Positions 34,731 through 43,639 of a stretch of DNA of 64,000 bases are shown one piece after another. Below the pieces are notes generated by a model. It saw only the letters and a list, made by a program, of their open reading frames with translations, had not been told where the DNA came from and did not search any database. The stretch's first letter is position 1. Every line of letters starts with the position of its first letter. The DNA is from Candidatus Coatesiibacteriota bacterium (lineage in GTDB: Bacteria > JAFGND01). The translations under genes and the position numbers were made by a program. The stretch lies in assembly GCA_016927185.1 (NCBI GenBank), contig JAFGND010000034.1, positions 33,427 through 97,426 on the forward strand, written 5' to 3'.

Positions 34731-35762
34731 ATGCGTAAGTTATTGTTTGGATTGATAGTATTGGCAATAGCAGGAGCATTAGGGGCGATCACTTATCCAT
34801 TCTATGAAAACCTGGATATTTATCAGGTGAAATCTGGAGATACTTTATGGGATATTTCTGGCTGGTATCTTGGTAATCACTGGGCATGGCCAGCAATTTA
34901 TGAAGCAAATTCTCCATATCTTGCTGACCCAGTTTACAGGAATGGCTTGATAATTGTCTGGATATATCCAGGAGACCATCTGATAATGCCTGGAGGACCA
35001 CTTGCAAGACCATATCATGTTACTCTTTTTACTCCAGACAAAAAAGCCTATGGAAGTTTCATAGACTGGCCTAAAAACTATGAGAAATATGGAGAAATAG
35101 TAAGAGAAGACTACTACGAACACGAAAACGTAGATCACGAACAAGCAATGCTTTCTCAATGGGATCCATTTGTGATTGACAGAGGTGCAAATGCTAATGT
35201 AAAAGTGGGAGACAAATTCTGGATTTTTGGAGTAGATAAGATAGTAAATCATCCTGTACAGAAGAAAACACAAGTAGGTTCCCTGATTCGTTTCAAGGGT
35301 CTGGGAGAAATTCAAGAAGTATACGAAAGAGTATCAAAAGGAAGAATTGTCAGGGCATTTGAACCTATATATGTTCATGATAGAGTAATGCCATGGGAGC
35401 CAACTCTTGTTCCAGCATTCAAGGGCTATGAAAAACCAGCATCCTATAATGAAGGTTATGTAGTCCAGATAAGAGATAGTGAGTTAGATATAACATATGA
35501 TATAGTATATATTGACAAGGGAACAAGAAATGGTGTTGGAGATGGCGATGTTTTCGAAGTCTACAGACCAGAGAAAACAAGGGATAACAGGTTCGAACAG
35601 AAAGTTGTCATTCCTGTTACTGTTATAGCAAAACTCCTTGTGATAAATGCAAGAGCAACTACATCAACCTGTTATGTTTTTGGTGCCAAAACAAGGAATG
35701 TCCTGGTCGGAGATCATGTCAGACATGCACTCAAGGCCATAACTTTTTATCCACAAAAATAA
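34731..35762 (+). CDS. Secreted LysM-domain protein
   Basis: The 343-residue protein has a signal peptide (about 1-22). A LysM domain at about 30-82 contains YQVKSGDTLWDISGWYLG and ends with YPGDHLIMPGG. LysM binds peptidoglycan. The remaining 260 residues form beta-rich repeats (for example VIDRGANANVKVGDKFWIF and VYIDKGTRNGVGDGDVFEVY) resembling the domain that follows LysM in several Gram-negative proteins of unknown role. The gene has its own promoter and a terminator hairpin, so it is monocistronic and probably well expressed. Confidence 0.82.
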   Translation: MRKLLFGLIVLAIAGALGAITYPFYENLDIYQVKSGDTLWDISGWYLGNHWAWPAIYEANSPYLADPVYRNGLIIVWIYPGDHLIMPGGPLARPYHVTLFTPDKKAYGSFIDWPKNYEKYGEIVREDYYEHENVDHEQAMLSQWDPFVIDRGANANVKVGDKFWIFGVDKIVNHPVQKKTQVGSLIRFKGLGEIQEVYERVSKGRIVRAFEPIYVHDRVMPWEPTLVPAFKGYEKPASYNEGYVVQIRDSELDITYDIVYIDKGTRNGVGDGDVFEVYRPEKTRDNRFEQKVVIPVTVIAKLLVINARATTSTCYVFGAKTRNVLVGDHVRHALKAITFYPQK

Positions 35763-35782
35763 TTCTCTTTCTGTTTGTTACG

Positions 35783-35809
35783 AAGGGGCTTTAATGGAGA
35801 AGCCCCTTT
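35783..35809 (+). terminator. Intrinsic terminator after the LysM gene
   Basis: AAGGGGCTT (35783-35791) and AAGCCCCTT (35800-35808) form a perfect 9-bp GC-rich stem with an 8-nt loop, 20 nt past the LysM stop. The following T-run is short (TTTG). It lies inside the open frame in front of the ABC transporter, which argues against using the upstream start of that frame. Confidence 0.75.
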
Positions 35810-35816
35810 GAAATTT

Positions 35817-37688
35817 ATGCATACTTATCTAAGACTTCTCTCTTATCTCAAGCCTTACTGGAAAAAGGTAATCCTTATTTTTTTGCTTACCCTTGGTTTG
35901 GCAGCAACAAGTGGAGCTTCTCTTGGAATGATTTATCCTCTCTTCCAGGGAATACTCACAATGAAGAAAAACTCAGAAGAAACAGTAAGCATGAGCCAAT
36001 TCATAGAAGCAAGCAAGAAAAGTATTTCAGAAACAAATATTCTTAAAAAGAATGAAGCAAGAAATTTCTGTGCTGATTTAAAAAAGATGTTCAGGAAACT
36101 TCCTTCAGATTCTGCAATACTAATTATCTGCTTTATTACCTTAGTACTTCTTGTAATAAAAAATGCTTTCACTTTTCTGCAAAGTTATTCCATGGTAAAT
36201 CTGGAACAGAATCTAGCAAGGGATCTTAGAAACAAGATTTTTTCTCATTATCAGTATCTTCCTCTCCAGTATTTTGCCACAAACAAGGCAGGGGAAGTAA
36301 TTTCTAAAGTAACAAATGATGTTAATGTCGTACTTGCAGCTGTTTCAGGAGGATTTGGATCAATAATACGTGAAGGTTTATTGCTGATAATATATATTGC
36401 AATTGTACTTACCTCAAGCATTGAACTTGCTTTGCTGTCATTCATTTCCCTTCCAGTTGCTTCTATAGCAATATATTTGATAGGAAAGAAGTTAAGAAAA
36501 AAGAGTGAGAGAAAGCAGAAGGCAGTTGCTGAGGTTCAATCAGCACTCTATGAGAACTACATCGGAATAAGAATTGTAAAAGCATTTGCCATGGAGAAAT
36601 TCGAAAGAGAAAGATTCCGCGAAAAGACCACAAATGAATTCAATTCCAATATTTCAATGGTCAAGAATAATGCACTTACAGGTCCTGTTACTGAAATACT
36701 TGGAACAATAGTAGCTTTATGTGTGATATTCTATGGCGCATATCTTATAAATACCACGCATACATTGAGTGTCGGTAAATTCTTCCTTTTTCTCGCAGCA
36801 CTGCTTTCCATGATGCAACCCTTGAAAAGGCTTGGGGAAGTTAATAATCAGATACAACAGGGCATTGCAGCCGGAGAAAGATTCTTTACCATTCTTGACA
36901 TGCGAATAGAGGATCCTCCAGCAGATGATCCACTACCAATACCACAAAAGATATCCTGGATATCATTCAATGAAATCAGTTTCAGTTACAATAAAGATAT
37001 TCCAGTTCTTGAAGGAGTATCTTTCAATGTGAAAGCTGGACAGATGCTTGCCATAGCAGGACCTTCTGGTGCTGGCAAATCAACTCTTGTAGACCTTTTA
37101 CCACGATTTTATTATCCAGACAAGGGAGCAATTTTGATAAATGATGTTCCCATAAACAGGCTTAACCTTCAGGAACTCAGAAAGCTTATTGGAATAGTAA
37201 CACAAGAAACAATTCTGTTTCATGACACTATCTACAACAATCTTACATATGGTTCTTCTGAAATAGGCATGGAAAAAGTGATCCTCTCATCAAAAGCAGC
37301 TAATGCTTACGATTTCATAATGAACCTTCCTAAAGGATTTGATACTATAATTGGAGAAAGAGGTCTATTGCTTTCAGGTGGACAGAAACAAAGGCTAGCT
37401 ATAGCAAGAGCCTTGCTAAAGGATCCTCCAATATTAATACTTGATGAAGCAACTTCAGCTCTTGATAGTGAAAGTGAGATGCTGGTTCAGGAAGCGATAG
37501 AAAGGCTTATTGAAAACAGGACTACCTTCGTCATAGCACACAGATTAAGTACTATTCTACATGCTAACTTAATAATAGTCCTTGATAAGGGTAAGATAAT
37601 ACAAAGAGGCACTCATGAATATCTTATATCACAAGAAGGTTTATATAAAGACCTTTATGAAATACAATTCAGGGGAAAAAAACCTTGA
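35817..37688 (+). CDS. MsbA-like lipid ABC exporter (half transporter)
   Basis: The protein has about 623 residues from ATG 35817. An N-terminal membrane domain of six helices (to about 345) carries one unusual charged insertion after helix 1. The C-terminal ATPase has Walker A GPSGAGKST, signature LSGGQKQRLAIARALL and Walker B ILILDEATSALD, and ends with the H-loop IAHRLST. MsbA-type homodimers flip lipid A or other lipids across the inner membrane. The frame is open from 35775, but those codons are the terminator hairpin of the LysM gene. No clear ribosome site precedes either start. Confidence 0.88.
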   Translation: MHTYLRLLSYLKPYWKKVILIFLLTLGLAATSGASLGMIYPLFQGILTMKKNSEETVSMSQFIEASKKSISETNILKKNEARNFCADLKKMFRKLPSDSAILIICFITLVLLVIKNAFTFLQSYSMVNLEQNLARDLRNKIFSHYQYLPLQYFATNKAGEVISKVTNDVNVVLAAVSGGFGSIIREGLLLIIYIAIVLTSSIELALLSFISLPVASIAIYLIGKKLRKKSERKQKAVAEVQSALYENYIGIRIVKAFAMEKFERERFREKTTNEFNSNISMVKNNALTGPVTEILGTIVALCVIFYGAYLINTTHTLSVGKFFLFLAALLSMMQPLKRLGEVNNQIQQGIAAGERFFTILDMRIEDPPADDPLPIPQKISWISFNEISFSYNKDIPVLEGVSFNVKAGQMLAIAGPSGAGKSTLVDLLPRFYYPDKGAILINDVPINRLNLQELRKLIGIVTQETILFHDTIYNNLTYGSSEIGMEKVILSSKAANAYDFIMNLPKGFDTIIGERGLLLSGGQKQRLAIARALLKDPPILILDEATSALDSESEMLVQEAIERLIENRTTFVIAHRLSTILHANLIIVLDKGKIIQRGTHEYLISQEGLYKDLYEIQFRGKKP

Positions 37689-37731
37689 CAAAATCTCTGT
37701 ACATAAACAGTTGCCAAGCATTACTAAAATT

Positions 37732-37814
37732 GCCGAGGTGGCGGAAAGGCAGACGCAGCGGACTTAAAATCCGTTGGGAGCAATCCCGTGCCGGTTCGAC
37801 TCCGGCTCTCGGTA
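37732..37814 (+). tRNA. tRNA-Leu (TAA)
   Basis: A class II tRNA with a long variable arm (GGGAGCAATCCC). The acceptor stem is GCCGAGG with TCTCGGT (two wobble pairs), the anticodon stem is GCGGA/TCCGT with loop CTTAAAA (anticodon TAA at 37765-37767), and the T arm is GCCGG-TTCGACT-CCGGC. The discriminator is A and CCA is not encoded. It lies 43 nt after the ABC transporter gene. Confidence 0.95.
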
Positions 37815-37887
37815 AGAGATTAAAATATGAAGGTTTTTTTGCTTTCAGAATTATTAGCTAGAAATATGTACATCACAAAAAAACTCA

Positions 37888-38838
37888 ATGACTGAAACGA
37901 TCAGGGAATTCATTCATATTGAAGGGATAACTCCTGTCATTTTGACAGGTGCAAACAGCAACAATCTGATTATTCTATCCAAATACTCTAAATGCAGTAT
38001 TAATCTAAGAGGGAACCAGATAGTTGCTGAAGGAAAACCACAAGACATTGAAAGGCTTAAAATATCACTGAGAAAACTTCTCTCCCTTGCGAGAGGAGGA
38101 TCTACAATTGGTGAGCAGGAGATACTTGAATCTCTTGCTTATCAGGAAGATGAATTAGGTGATAGTGATTTTTTAAATATGTCTGGGAAGATAATAAATC
38201 CGAGAACTGGAGGTCAAAAGAATTATATAGAATCTATGCTTAATAATGATCTCACAGTTGCAATTGGACCTGCAGGTACTGGAAAAACATTCCTGGGAGT
38301 TGCAATGGCTGTCAAATGTCTGAAAGAGAAGTTTGTTGAGAAAATTGTTCTTGCAAGACCAGCTGTAGAAGCTGGAGAAAGGCTAGGATTCCTCCCTGGA
38401 GATCTCAAGGAAAAGGTAAATCCTTATCTTCAACCGATGTATGATGCCCTGGGCGATATTTACAGTATGGAAAAATTATCCAGGCTGATTGAAAATGGTT
38501 CAATCGAAGTCATTCCTCTTGCTTTTATGAGAGGAAGAACCTTCAACAGGGCATTTGTAATTCTAGATGAAGCCCAGAATACAACATCAGGTCAGATGAA
38601 AATGTTTCTCACTCGCCTCGGTTTTTATTCAAAAGCTGTCATAACTGGTGATATTACTCAGATAGATCTTCCAAACGGTACTGTTTCAGGATTAGTAGAA
38701 ATAAGAGAAATTCTTTCAAATATTCCAAGAATTGCTTTCTGTTATCTTGAAAAGAGAGATATAATAAGACATCCCCTTGTTCAGGAAATTGTTCAAGCTT
38801 ATGAAAGATACGAATCTCGAAAGATTGAAAAGCAGTAG
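37888..38838 (+). CDS. phoH: PhoH-family ATPase
   Basis: The protein has 316 residues. The N-terminal 100 residues resemble the KH-like part of PhoH (INLRGNQIVAEGKPQDIERL). The ATPase core has Walker A GPAGTGKT, then LARPAVEAGERLGFLPGDL, Walker B FVILDEAQNTT and TGDITQIDLP. PhoH is thought to act in RNA metabolism and commonly sits beside ybeY, as here. No good ribosome site is visible at the ATG. It is one base before the next gene's start. Confidence 0.92.
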   Translation: MTETIREFIHIEGITPVILTGANSNNLIILSKYSKCSINLRGNQIVAEGKPQDIERLKISLRKLLSLARGGSTIGEQEILESLAYQEDELGDSDFLNMSGKIINPRTGGQKNYIESMLNNDLTVAIGPAGTGKTFLGVAMAVKCLKEKFVEKIVLARPAVEAGERLGFLPGDLKEKVNPYLQPMYDALGDIYSMEKLSRLIENGSIEVIPLAFMRGRTFNRAFVILDEAQNTTSGQMKMFLTRLGFYSKAVITGDITQIDLPNGTVSGLVEIREILSNIPRIAFCYLEKRDIIRHPLVQEIVQAYERYESRKIEKQ

Positions 38839-38839
38839 A

Positions 38840-40939
38840 ATGAATTTCATAAAACGGTTTCTGATTTTCCTGTTCCTTCTTGCTGTCATACTACTCTATA
38901 TCCCCGGTACTTATAAAAAGAAGCTTCCTGATTATAAACTTGATGACATTCCACAAACTAGCCTCATTTCAGAAATAGAATTCGCTGTAACCAAAACAGA
39001 TGAAGAAATCAGGAAGGAAAAAGAAAACAAGAAGAATGAAATCCCTCCATATTACAGATTTGATAAAACAGCAATAGAAAATGCACTTTCAAACCTGAAT
39101 AATCTTGTAGATAAAATAGACAGTTTTACAAAAAAAAGAAATCAGAAAGTATTCGCTGATTCACTAAATGAAATAAAATCCAACTTTAAGGAAGCTGATT
39201 TCAAACTTATAAACAGAGATAATCTGGAGAATATAAAAAAGCAAGTTAAATCAATACTCGAAGAAAACTATATTATTGATAGCGAGAAGGATATTGAAGG
39301 ATATCAGGAGATATTTGTATCAAGAAAAGGTGATTTTTGGGAAAAGATAATGGCTAACAACCTTCTTTTCTTGAATAATCTGGAAATTGGTGTCAGATCG
39401 ATGCAATTAAATGAAGAATTCAAGGGTTTATTGCCATCAATAACTGCATATGTAACAAAGCATCCCACTCTCAAGGCAGATTCCCAGAAAAGAAATAATG
39501 TCATTGAGGAGAACCTTTCAAAGATAGGAAGCATAAAATATTACGTCAGGAAAAATGAAATAATCCTTGAGGCAAACAAGGTTATAAAGAATAATGATTT
39601 CCAGAAATACACTGCCTACAGAAATATCAGAAGTGGCAGTGAATCGAAATTCTCCCTAAGAAGCAGAGCTATTAAATTCTGCAGCTATGCCTTGCTAATT
39701 ATGTCATTAATACTGCTTTCTTCATATGTCCTTAAGATTGTATCCTTGGAGGAGTATAAAAACAACAGATTTGTTCTTCTTCTAGCAGTTCTCCTTGCAT
39801 TGACTGTTTTCATTACAGGACTTGTAAGGCATAAATATCCTGTTATTGGAGTCTATTTCATTCCTGTTTCGCTTTTCACTATGGTAGTTTCAATGCTCAA
39901 GAATAACAGGATAGCAGTAGTTCTTGGCTTTGTTTCATCTATAATAGTTGGATTGATTACCGAAAATAATATAAACTGGGTGATCATTTCTTTTGCCAAT
40001 TCTATGGCTGGTATCTATTCAGTTAAATATCTTAAAAACAGACTCTCGGTTTACAAATCAATCATAATAATTTTTATAGTCTGTTCAGTTATAAGTTCTG
40101 CGATAGTATTGATAGATGATCCAGTAATAACAGAGAAAATATTCTCTATTAAAAAATATAATCTAATCACTGATGGATTGCTGATTATTGGTGGGCATGC
40201 TTTATTGAGCTGTCTTTTAACAATAGGATTTCTTCCCTTGCTTGAGAGTCTGTTTGGATTGACAACAGAAATAACATTATATGAATATTTAGATTTAAAC
40301 AGACATTTGCTCAAACAGATGTCAATCCAGGCAAAAGGGACATTCAATCATTCACTTATTGTTGCTGATTTAGCTGAATCTGCTGCAGTACAGATAGGAG
40401 CAAATCCTGTACTGGTAAGAGCTGGTGCATACTATCATGATATAGGCAAGACAAAAGAACCCATTTACTTCATTGAGAATCAGCATGAAAACAATCCACA
40501 TGATCTTCTTCCCCCGCAAAAAAGTGCTAGAATCATAATAGGTCATATAGCAAACGGATTAGATATTGCTGATGATTACAATATTCCAAAAGCAATAAAA
40601 GATATAATAATACAGCATCATGGAACAACTTTGACAAATAGCTTTTATCAGAAAGCATTGAAAATGCAAACTAATGTTGTCAATGTTGAGGATTTTAGAT
40701 ATGCAGGTCCGAGACCTCAAACAAAAGAGGCTGCTCTTGTATTCCTGGCAGATCAAATAGAAACTGCAATAAGAAACACTGAACAGCAAAATATGGTTAA
40801 GATAGAGAAGATTGTAACCAGCATCATTAATACAAATATTGAGAATATGGAGCTGAATGAAAGCGGATTGACACTCCTTGATATAGATATAATTGAAAAA
40901 GCTTTTATAAAATGCCTTTCAGAAATATATGCTTTATGA
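38840..40939 (+). CDS. 7TM-HD (PgpH-like) membrane phosphohydrolase
   Basis: The protein has about 699 residues. One helix near the start (about 6-22) is followed by a large extracytoplasmic domain (about 25-275, 7TMR-HDED type). Seven helices follow (about 290-470), then a cytoplasmic HD domain with YYHDIGKTKEP and IIQHHGTTL metal ligands. PgpH-type enzymes hydrolyse cyclic-di-AMP. The open frame extends 21 codons upstream inside phoH, but ATG 38840 lies directly after the phoH stop and gives a usual N-terminus. The phoH-HD-ybeY order is widely conserved. Confidence 0.88.
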   Translation: MNFIKRFLIFLFLLAVILLYIPGTYKKKLPDYKLDDIPQTSLISEIEFAVTKTDEEIRKEKENKKNEIPPYYRFDKTAIENALSNLNNLVDKIDSFTKKRNQKVFADSLNEIKSNFKEADFKLINRDNLENIKKQVKSILEENYIIDSEKDIEGYQEIFVSRKGDFWEKIMANNLLFLNNLEIGVRSMQLNEEFKGLLPSITAYVTKHPTLKADSQKRNNVIEENLSKIGSIKYYVRKNEIILEANKVIKNNDFQKYTAYRNIRSGSESKFSLRSRAIKFCSYALLIMSLILLSSYVLKIVSLEEYKNNRFVLLLAVLLALTVFITGLVRHKYPVIGVYFIPVSLFTMVVSMLKNNRIAVVLGFVSSIIVGLITENNINWVIISFANSMAGIYSVKYLKNRLSVYKSIIIIFIVCSVISSAIVLIDDPVITEKIFSIKKYNLITDGLLIIGGHALLSCLLTIGFLPLLESLFGLTTEITLYEYLDLNRHLLKQMSIQAKGTFNHSLIVADLAESAAVQIGANPVLVRAGAYYHDIGKTKEPIYFIENQHENNPHDLLPPQKSARIIIGHIANGLDIADDYNIPKAIKDIIIQHHGTTLTNSFYQKALKMQTNVVNVEDFRYAGPRPQTKEAALVFLADQIETAIRNTEQQNMVKIEKIVTSIINTNIENMELNESGLTLLDIDIIEKAFIKCLSEIYAL

Positions 40940-41397
40940 AAGTATCAGTAATATATCTAAATCAGGAGAAATCATTGGAATCATTATGGATTGGGAAAGT
41001 GATAAATGAAATAGTAGTCTCTGAAAAGAATATGATAGATTTAGAGGATTCTTCAATCAACATAGTCTTTGCAAGCGAAGAACAGATGAAAAGTTTGAAC
41101 CTTGAATACAGGAGAAAGAATTTTTCCACTGATGTTCTTGCATTCAAGTATGAGGATAATGATTTCAATGATGAAGAAAAAATATCAGGAGAGATTGTAA
41201 TCGCAGAAGAGTATATAAGGAGGCAGGCAAAAGAGGAGGGTGTTCCATATAATGAAGAACTGGCGAGAATGATTATACATGGATTTCTGCATATTCTGGG
41301 TTATGACCACAAAAACAAGAAAGATCTTAAGAATATGACAGAAAAGACAGAAAACTACCTCTCCTTAACAAGAGGCTACTGGGAGGATATGAAATAA
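40936..41397 (+). CDS. ybeY: Endoribonuclease YbeY (rRNA maturation)
   Basis: The 153-residue zinc enzyme acts in 16S rRNA 3'-end maturation and ribosome quality control. The three zinc histidines are in HGFLHILGYDH, and the upstream LNLEYRRKNFSTDVLAF segment is also typical. The ATG overlaps the stop of the HD gene (ATGA), so translation is coupled; the open frame eight codons upstream is not needed. Its stop overlaps a possible AUA start of the next gene. Confidence 0.93.
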   Translation: MKVSVIYLNQEKSLESLWIGKVINEIVVSEKNMIDLEDSSINIVFASEEQMKSLNLEYRRKNFSTDVLAFKYEDNDFNDEEKISGEIVIAEEYIRRQAKEEGVPYNEELARMIIHGFLHILGYDHKNKKDLKNMTEKTENYLSLTRGYWEDMK

Positions 41398-41480
41398 GTA
41401 CTTTCATTTATCTGGAAGAAGCAGATATAAATGATGCCAGACTCGTCTTCAAGTGGCATAATGACAAGAAAACAAGAGAA

Positions 41481-42932
41481 ATGTCATTTCATAAAAAACA
41501 GGTTTCATGGGAAGAATTTTTCAAGAAATATACCGAAAACGCATCTAAATCGAAAATTAAACCATTGATTGCTTATCATAAAGGCAAGAGAATAGCTTTC
41601 ATTTCCTTTAACGAAACTCCATATGAAGATGAAATAGAAATAAACATAAACATGGCTCCCGAAGCAAGGGGAAAAGGATTAGCTTCTGAGGTAATAAACA
41701 GGAGTTGCAGAATTCCCTTTCAGAAAGATATTAATATTATCCATGCATATATCAAATGTAATAATATTCAATCTATAAAGTCATTCGAGAAAGCTGGATT
41801 TTATTTCTCAGAAAAAACATCAAAGATAAAGGAAATTAATAGCAAAGATTCAATAGAGATTTTCAGGTTTTCAAAACAAAAAACAGAACATAAAGATGAT
41901 ACTGAAAAGGTATTCATAATAGCAGAAGCTGGCTCAAATACAATCATGGGTAATACCAGGTTGAGTATGGAAATGTCTAAAGCACTGATTGATGTCGCTG
42001 TAAATGCAAAAGCCGATGCAGTCAAGTTCCAGCTTTTCAATTCAAAATCCCTTTATGTAGAAGAAGCAGGAAAAGCAGGATATCTTTCAAAGAGAATAAA
42101 GAAAGAATCAATAAATGAGATAATAAGAAGCATTGAACTCCCGACAGAGATCATCAAGGACATATCAGAATACTGTTCTGAAAAGAATATAGAATTGATG
42201 ATCACTCCATTTTCTGTTGATGAAGCAGTCATTGTCAATAAATATGTAAAAAGACATAAACTTGCTTCTGCAGAAATTACGCATATCAGGCTTATTGAAT
42301 ATATGGCAAACACAAAGAAACCTGTTATCATTTCAACTGGTGGAGCATCTATTGAGGAAATTGAGTGGACAGTCAATCATTTTTACAGAAACAGTGGAAA
42401 GGATATCGCAATAATGCATTGCTTGCTTGACTATCCTGCAAAACCTGATTCACTCAATCTCAATATAATAAAAGGGCTGAAGGAGCATTTCTGTCTGAAA
42501 GTAGGTCTATCTGATCATAGCTTATCTTTTGAAAGTGTTCCTGTTGCAGCGGTATCACTGGGAGCAAGGATTATTGAGAAGCATTTTACCTTAAGCAGGA
42601 AACTGCCCGGTCCAGATAACTTCTATTCACTTGAACCTGAAGAACTCAAGAAAATGGTATGCCTGATAAGGGAAACTGAGCAGATTCTTGGCAAATCCAT
42701 AAAGACAGTACAGAAAAATGAGTTCAAACTTAGGGAATTTGCCCAGAGATCCATACAGGCAATTACTAATATCAGGAAAGGAGAATTATTTAAAGAGGGA
42801 GTCAATATAGGCATTTTACGTAGCGGCAACAAGACGAAAGGTATTCATCCAAAATTCATTGCTGACCTGGAAGGGAAAGAAGCCAGAAGGAATATCAGGG
42901 CAGGAGAAGGAATTATGGAGGAAGATAAATGA
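41481..42932 (+). CDS. GNAT acetyltransferase fused to NeuB-type sialic/pseudaminic acid synthase
   Basis: From ATG 41481 the protein has 483 residues. Residues 1-133 are a GNAT domain (acetyl-CoA loop APEARGKGLASE, then NIQSIKSFEKAGFYF). Residues 143-400 are a NeuB-type PEP-dependent synthase (FIIAEAGSNTIMGN, VKFQLF, STGGASIEEI, GLSDHS, EKHFTLSR), and 415-483 are a SAF domain. It would make a nonulosonic acid, with the GNAT perhaps N-acetylating the precursor as PseH does. The first strand and helix of the GNAT fold (FIYLEEADINDARLVFKWHN) are encoded upstream in frame, so the real start is probably AUA at 41394, 7 nt after GGAGG. Confidence 0.85.
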   Translation: MSFHKKQVSWEEFFKKYTENASKSKIKPLIAYHKGKRIAFISFNETPYEDEIEININMAPEARGKGLASEVINRSCRIPFQKDINIIHAYIKCNNIQSIKSFEKAGFYFSEKTSKIKEINSKDSIEIFRFSKQKTEHKDDTEKVFIIAEAGSNTIMGNTRLSMEMSKALIDVAVNAKADAVKFQLFNSKSLYVEEAGKAGYLSKRIKKESINEIIRSIELPTEIIKDISEYCSEKNIELMITPFSVDEAVIVNKYVKRHKLASAEITHIRLIEYMANTKKPVIISTGGASIEEIEWTVNHFYRNSGKDIAIMHCLLDYPAKPDSLNLNIIKGLKEHFCLKVGLSDHSLSFESVPVAAVSLGARIIEKHFTLSRKLPGPDNFYSLEPEELKKMVCLIRETEQILGKSIKTVQKNEFKLREFAQRSIQAITNIRKGELFKEGVNIGILRSGNKTKGIHPKFIADLEGKEARRNIRAGEGIMEEDK

Positions 42933-43639
42933 TGATTCTTGCTGTCTTGCTTGCAAGAATGAAATCAGAGAGACTTCCAGGAAAAATAATGAAAACCTTG
43001 CTTGGAAAACCGGCTATTTATCATATAATGAAAAGAATAGAAAGATCAAGATTAATACAAAAAACAATTATCGCAATGCCGGATACCGAAAAGAATATTG
43101 AAAATGGTGCATATGTAAACTTCTGCAGGGATTTTCACATTGAACTTGGTTCTGAGTTGAATGTACTGGATAGATATTACAGTGCTGTGACTAATTTCTT
43201 GAAGGACGAGATTCCCGAAGAATTGAAATTGGTTAGATTGACTGCTGATTGTCCATTGATTGATCCTGGAATAATAGATGACACAATAAAAGCATTTCTT
43301 GAAAAAGATACTCTTGATTACATGATTTCAGATAATATTAGTAATCCAAAAGGTTTTGATATCGAAGTATTCACTTTTACTGCATTACAAAAGGCATGGA
43401 ACAGTGCATCAGCTCCAGATGATATTGAACATGTTACCCCATATATAAGAAACACTGGCAGATTCAAATGCGATGTCTTCAGGTTTAAAAGCGGACTTCC
43501 CAGAGATGTTAATTTTAGCATGGATACTCAAAAAGACTATGAATTAATAAAAGAAATATACGAATATTATGGAAATAATAATTTTTCAATTGACGATATA
43601 AGGCTCTGGTACAATAAAGTTAAGAGAAATAATGACTGA
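42929..43639 (+). CDS. SpsF/NeuA-like cytidylyltransferase
   Basis: The 236-residue protein is a nucleotidyltransferase of the SpsF/acylneuraminate cytidylyltransferase group. The N-terminus has LARMKSERLPGKIMKTLLGKP, followed by LTADCPLIDPGIID. Such enzymes activate nonulosonic acids as CMP-sugars. Its ATGATG start overlaps the stop of the NeuB-fusion gene (ATGA) and is preceded by GGAGGAAG, so the two work together in making an activated surface sugar. The end overlaps the next gene by 8 nt. Confidence 0.82.
   Translation: MMILAVLLARMKSERLPGKIMKTLLGKPAIYHIMKRIERSRLIQKTIIAMPDTEKNIENGAYVNFCRDFHIELGSELNVLDRYYSAVTNFLKDEIPEELKLVRLTADCPLIDPGIIDDTIKAFLEKDTLDYMISDNISNPKGFDIEVFTFTALQKAWNSASAPDDIEHVTPYIRNTGRFKCDVFRFKSGLPRDVNFSMDTQKDYELIKEIYEYYGNNNFSIDDIRLWYNKVKRNND

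Noticed and set aside
35775..35816. N-terminal extension of the MsbA-like transporter starting at TTG 35775.
   Set aside because: The extra codons are the terminator hairpin of the upstream LysM gene, and no ribosome site precedes the TTG.
37685..37731. TTGACA just before tRNA-Leu as its promoter.
   Set aside because: No -10-like hexamer lies at a normal distance; the tRNA may be read from the upstream gene.
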